From: Candidatus Atribacteria bacterium
GTDB taxonomy: Bacteria; Atribacterota; Atribacteria; Atribacterales; Atribacteraceae
Assembly (NCBI GenBank): GCA_003561145.1
Contig: PWXL01000223.1
Location: forward strand, 1 to 18,302
Direction: 5' to 3'
DNA length: 18,302 bases
Under the pieces are notes generated by a model. The model did no database searches. It saw nothing but the letters and a program-made list of their open reading frames with translations, and was not told the DNA's origin. Numbering within the stretch: position 1 is the stretch's first letter; each line of letters starts with the position of its first letter. Both the position numbers and the translations under genes were made by a program. Shown here piece after piece: positions 16,801-18,302 of this stretch.

Positions 16801-18299
16801 CCGCTGACATAGATTTCAGGGGCAATATACGGAGAACGTTTAAGTTTAGATGCATCTGGCACAACTGTTACCCTATTATCTTCAAGTTGAAATGAGAGAT
16901 CGAAATTCATCAGTTTGGGGGTATTATTCACCATGAGAACATTTTCAGGGGACAGCGCTCGGTGAATAACACATTGGGCATGCGCTGCCTCTAACCCACG
17001 AGCGAGGCCTGTGGTAATAATCAATGCTCTGCCAGGCTCCAAAGGACCTGATCGATCAATATAATCCCGTAACGTCCCCGTCTCGGACCAGTCACTTCCC
17101 TCAACGAGGTAATTGTTTTCGTTAGGGATATCCCACACTTTCAGGATATTGGGGTGATCACCTATCTTTTCCACTGCATTCAATGTCGCAGTAGCCTTCT
17201 CTCTGGCTTGTTTATCTTCGGATGTGAGAAAGAAAATGCGCAAGCGGCTGAGTCTACGATGGCGCATATCAGTCCTTCTCGCAACAACTTCGGCCCGGTC
17301 CTCATAATGGTAAAGTCTTTCAACAATTTCATACCCTGGGAATACGAAGTCACGCGGAGGTCCAATGGTGTGAAGTTTCTGAACATAGTCCTTGAATGCC
17401 TGACACTGCATATCAGTGAGCTTCGTTTCTTTTGTTTCTCTTTGCTGCTTCAAGTACTGAAGGAAACGGTCAGTGCTTTCAAATGTCGGATTGCTTACTG
17501 TAGTTTTGGAAATTGCACAACCAGTAGCCTCAACATCAGGGTTTGTGAGGACTACAACTGATTCAAAGTATAGTGGGGGGAAACTTGGAAACTTCCGCTC
17601 ATATAAACCCCGCAGAAGTTTTGCCTTGAAGTTGTTTACCTTGTGCGGATCAGGCTTAAAGAATGAACCATTCTGTAGCCAGGAGTTTGGCCGCACCTCG
17701 ATGCGTCCGCTCCAATGCTTGAGCTCTACTACGTACACTCCGAATCGTGAAACAAGAACAAGATCCGTTTCGAAGTAACGATTCGATTGCTGGTCGTGTA
17801 GTTCGAGGTTGCAAAGCGTTTCTCCGATCTTGTGAGCTTTGATGTGACGTTCGATTGTTTCGAGTGCACCCGCTTCATGTGAAAATAGGGAATGGATCCG
17901 CTCTTTGCTATCTTTATTACACATTGATCTATGTACATTTCTTTCGTTCAGTTTAATAAGATGTTCAACCAAAAAGCTTTGGATTCTTTCATTACCGTCG
18001 CTTTCGCGCAAGCACCTATCAAATGACTCTTCAAGTTGCCCTCCTTCAACAGTCTCTAATAGTCTGTTATAGGTGAGCCTCATGTTGGGGTTATTTACAT
18101 ATTGGTCGAAAATGCTCCTTTTTCCCTCGCGTATTATCAGTAACCAAATTCCGTCGGTGGTGAGATGGTAGAATGGATACTCAATAAGAATCGATTCACT
18201 TGCACTAGCATAGAACTCCTTTGCCGCTTTAGAAAATGCCTCCGTCAGCGCATCATTTAATAGAATTAGACGACTGCGTTGAGGATTTAATTTATACAT
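13845..18299 (-). CDS. NERD-pseudokinase-kinase-ATPase fusion (MAD6/PglW/DptF-like)
   Basis: The product has 1484 residues if translation starts at ATG 18297-18299. The frame stays open to the window edge, so an upstream start is possible. Order of parts: N-terminal region with no match; NERD nuclease-like domain (about 141-250) with Asp179 and the E-L-K pair Glu192/Lys194; a first kinase fold (about 320-590) lacking key residues (HRA at 446-448, NFD at 465-467); a second kinase fold (about 608-848) with Lys639, HND at 734-736, IKPEN and DFG at 754-756. An acidic Pro/Glu-rich linker (about 851-890) leads to a P-loop ATPase (about 890-1484) with Walker A GHAGDGKS (955-962) and a likely Walker B-type Asp in FVKDFSE (997-1003). 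NERD plus Ser/Thr kinase is the plan of PglW (BREX type 2) and, as I recall, MAD6; the ATPase part resembles DptF. A sensing or switching role is likely. G+C rises from the 5' to the 3' end. Confidence 0.8.
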   Translation of the reverse strand: MYKLNPQRSRLILLNDALTEAFSKAAKEFYASASESILIEYPFYHLTTDGIWLLIIREGKRSIFDQYVNNPNMRLTYNRLLETVEGGQLEESFDRCLRESDGNERIQSFLVEHLIKLNERNVHRSMCNKDSKERIHSLFSHEAGALETIERHIKAHKIGETLCNLELHDQQSNRYFETDLVLVSRFGVYVVELKHWSGRIEVRPNSWLQNGSFFKPDPHKVNNFKAKLLRGLYERKFPSFPPLYFESVVVLTNPDVEATGCAISKTTVSNPTFESTDRFLQYLKQQRETKETKLTDMQCQAFKDYVQKLHTIGPPRDFVFPGYEIVERLYHYEDRAEVVARRTDMRHRRLSRLRIFFLTSEDKQAREKATATLNAVEKIGDHPNILKVWDIPNENNYLVEGSDWSETGTLRDYIDRSGPLEPGRALIITTGLARGLEAAHAQCVIHRALSPENVLMVNNTPKLMNFDLSFQLEDNRVTVVPDASKLKRSPYIAPEIYVSGTVPEATADLFSLGVILYEMLVGQRPFGCSTDMERSNGRLTDAQIQKLRQVEGVSDCVIDFVCALVLQHPSARVSNASKVLNALDECVDYLALPVVTETNPRLPEGSQCGLYCIQSFVTSGAESQIYRAAGVHGKNMALKVFNRDVILMRVIDEQSYAASAHHPSLVRVDSYNQWKDGRYYIAFNWVSDRSLRDEIDEGIRPDIESFKRGAEQLLDAISSLHQNNEDGVPHPILHNDIKPENILVENSGRLVLIDFGAASEPHVGTYVGTEGYVAPDLRLGKDRKYSADGDLYALSISLHEWLRGCRPVEGFEENGDVPSPLLKWLLKGCSSEASNRYVSAQEMRAALQAAATSPEPVEEPVETIEASEEAVATSEHAPKQPERITLVPTPAKADPNPFVLYLNSLHSRRATTENALAESQACSPFFSHIFVPHPVTEVIQGILRGDEKSHVVLTGHAGDGKSTIAIDIFKRLSGLASDKPLAHSLRRRENVDAVSFVKDFSEWSPAERTDLMLEMLEVGGPRFLLISNTGTLLDTFKAQEKAKGGNWVGVESDLLGAMNAIEPTTVPLHGSKFVLVNVAMMDNLPIAREIFERMLALEPWSLCQSATCKEKCPIFRNVSLMQANLPLVRDRLFLAYRRIYEYGTRLTLRQLCAHMAYMITSGLECANIFKMAQRAKPPLMSEFMFFNRFFGDNGAIPDPLAAQLRGVKVVRDQAFGSQLCPTWERHLWLQSRGNSFELNSKQAPDDFETLRRYGAGLIFDDEVSGADARSQVRRAAFFLHDFATDIEHGFLRAFLRSNMLLDFVRWQEQDGNTLSLQESNSLHRRIIHVLQEHFTGVRLPEGVSSDRHLFVTLNRHSHDVRQSAQVVLARYPEDEFRIVLRANINPAGGVRRELFLEGLLSSGRLNLSLSLPFLDYVMLRNRGEIGKALQASYVHRLERFKGQLIRHASGRRTDDIMLVRLRTNHTFRRQIFAVHGGRLEVTDA

Positions 18300-18302
18300 G
18301 CG

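Noticed and set aside
1823..18299. Calling the operon a standard BREX, DISARM or Dnd system
   Set aside because: No PglZ, PglX, BrxL, DISARM helicase or DndBCDE gene is present in the window; only individual modules resemble parts of these systems.
1..18302. CRISPR array, tRNA/rRNA genes, insertion sequences, phage structural genes
   Set aside because: I read both strands for regular repeat-spacer patterns, transposase motifs and structured RNA genes and saw none; the window is almost entirely filled by six coding genes.

Overview
The window is bacterial DNA holding six protein genes: one cut-off gene on the + strand at the left edge, and five large, tightly packed genes on the - strand that fill 1823-18299. 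The organism cannot be named from the sequence. The left gene is clearly GC-richer (36/60 G+C at 601-660) than the left end of the operon (21/60 at 2401-2460). This fits an accessory defence island inserted beside more typical chromosome. I see no RNA genes, CRISPR array, insertion sequence or phage structural genes.

Layout. Bases 2-1381 (+) hold the 3' part of a beta-CASP metallo-beta-lactamase-fold (RNase J-like) protein. Bases 1382-1822 are a non-coding convergent spacer with two hairpins. The - strand operon reads right to left. First (13845-18299) comes a 1484-residue fusion of a NERD nuclease-like domain, a degenerate kinase, an intact kinase and a P-loop ATPase resembling DptF. Next (12209-13852) is a 547-residue protein in the DptG/MAD7 position. 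Then (6948-12212) comes a 1754-residue HerA/FtsK-type ATPase resembling DptH, with an apparent embedded PD-(D/E)XK nuclease motif. It is followed (6107-6955) by a DUF4007-like protein. Last (1823-6097) is a roughly 1424-residue ATPase with a long helical C-terminus, of the general BrxC/PglY kind.

How the genes work together. Every junction overlaps by 4 or 8 bases or is separated by only a few bases, and each internal gene has a strong Shine-Dalgarno sequence, so the five products are probably made together. The ATPase, partner, HerA-ATPase order matches the DndFGH (DptFGH) restriction module. The NERD-kinase fusion followed by these two partners also matches what I recall of genes 6, 7 and 8 of the methylation-associated defence system (MADS). 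The DUF4007 and BrxC/PglY-like genes appended at the 3' end are not part of the eight-gene MADS as I remember it. The best reading is the restriction/effector half of a MADS-like, Dnd/BREX-related anti-phage system, possibly a variant with two extra genes. No DNA methyltransferase, specificity subunit or sulfur-modification gene lies inside the window. If present, they should lie just beyond base 18302. All functional statements are homology inferences made by eye.
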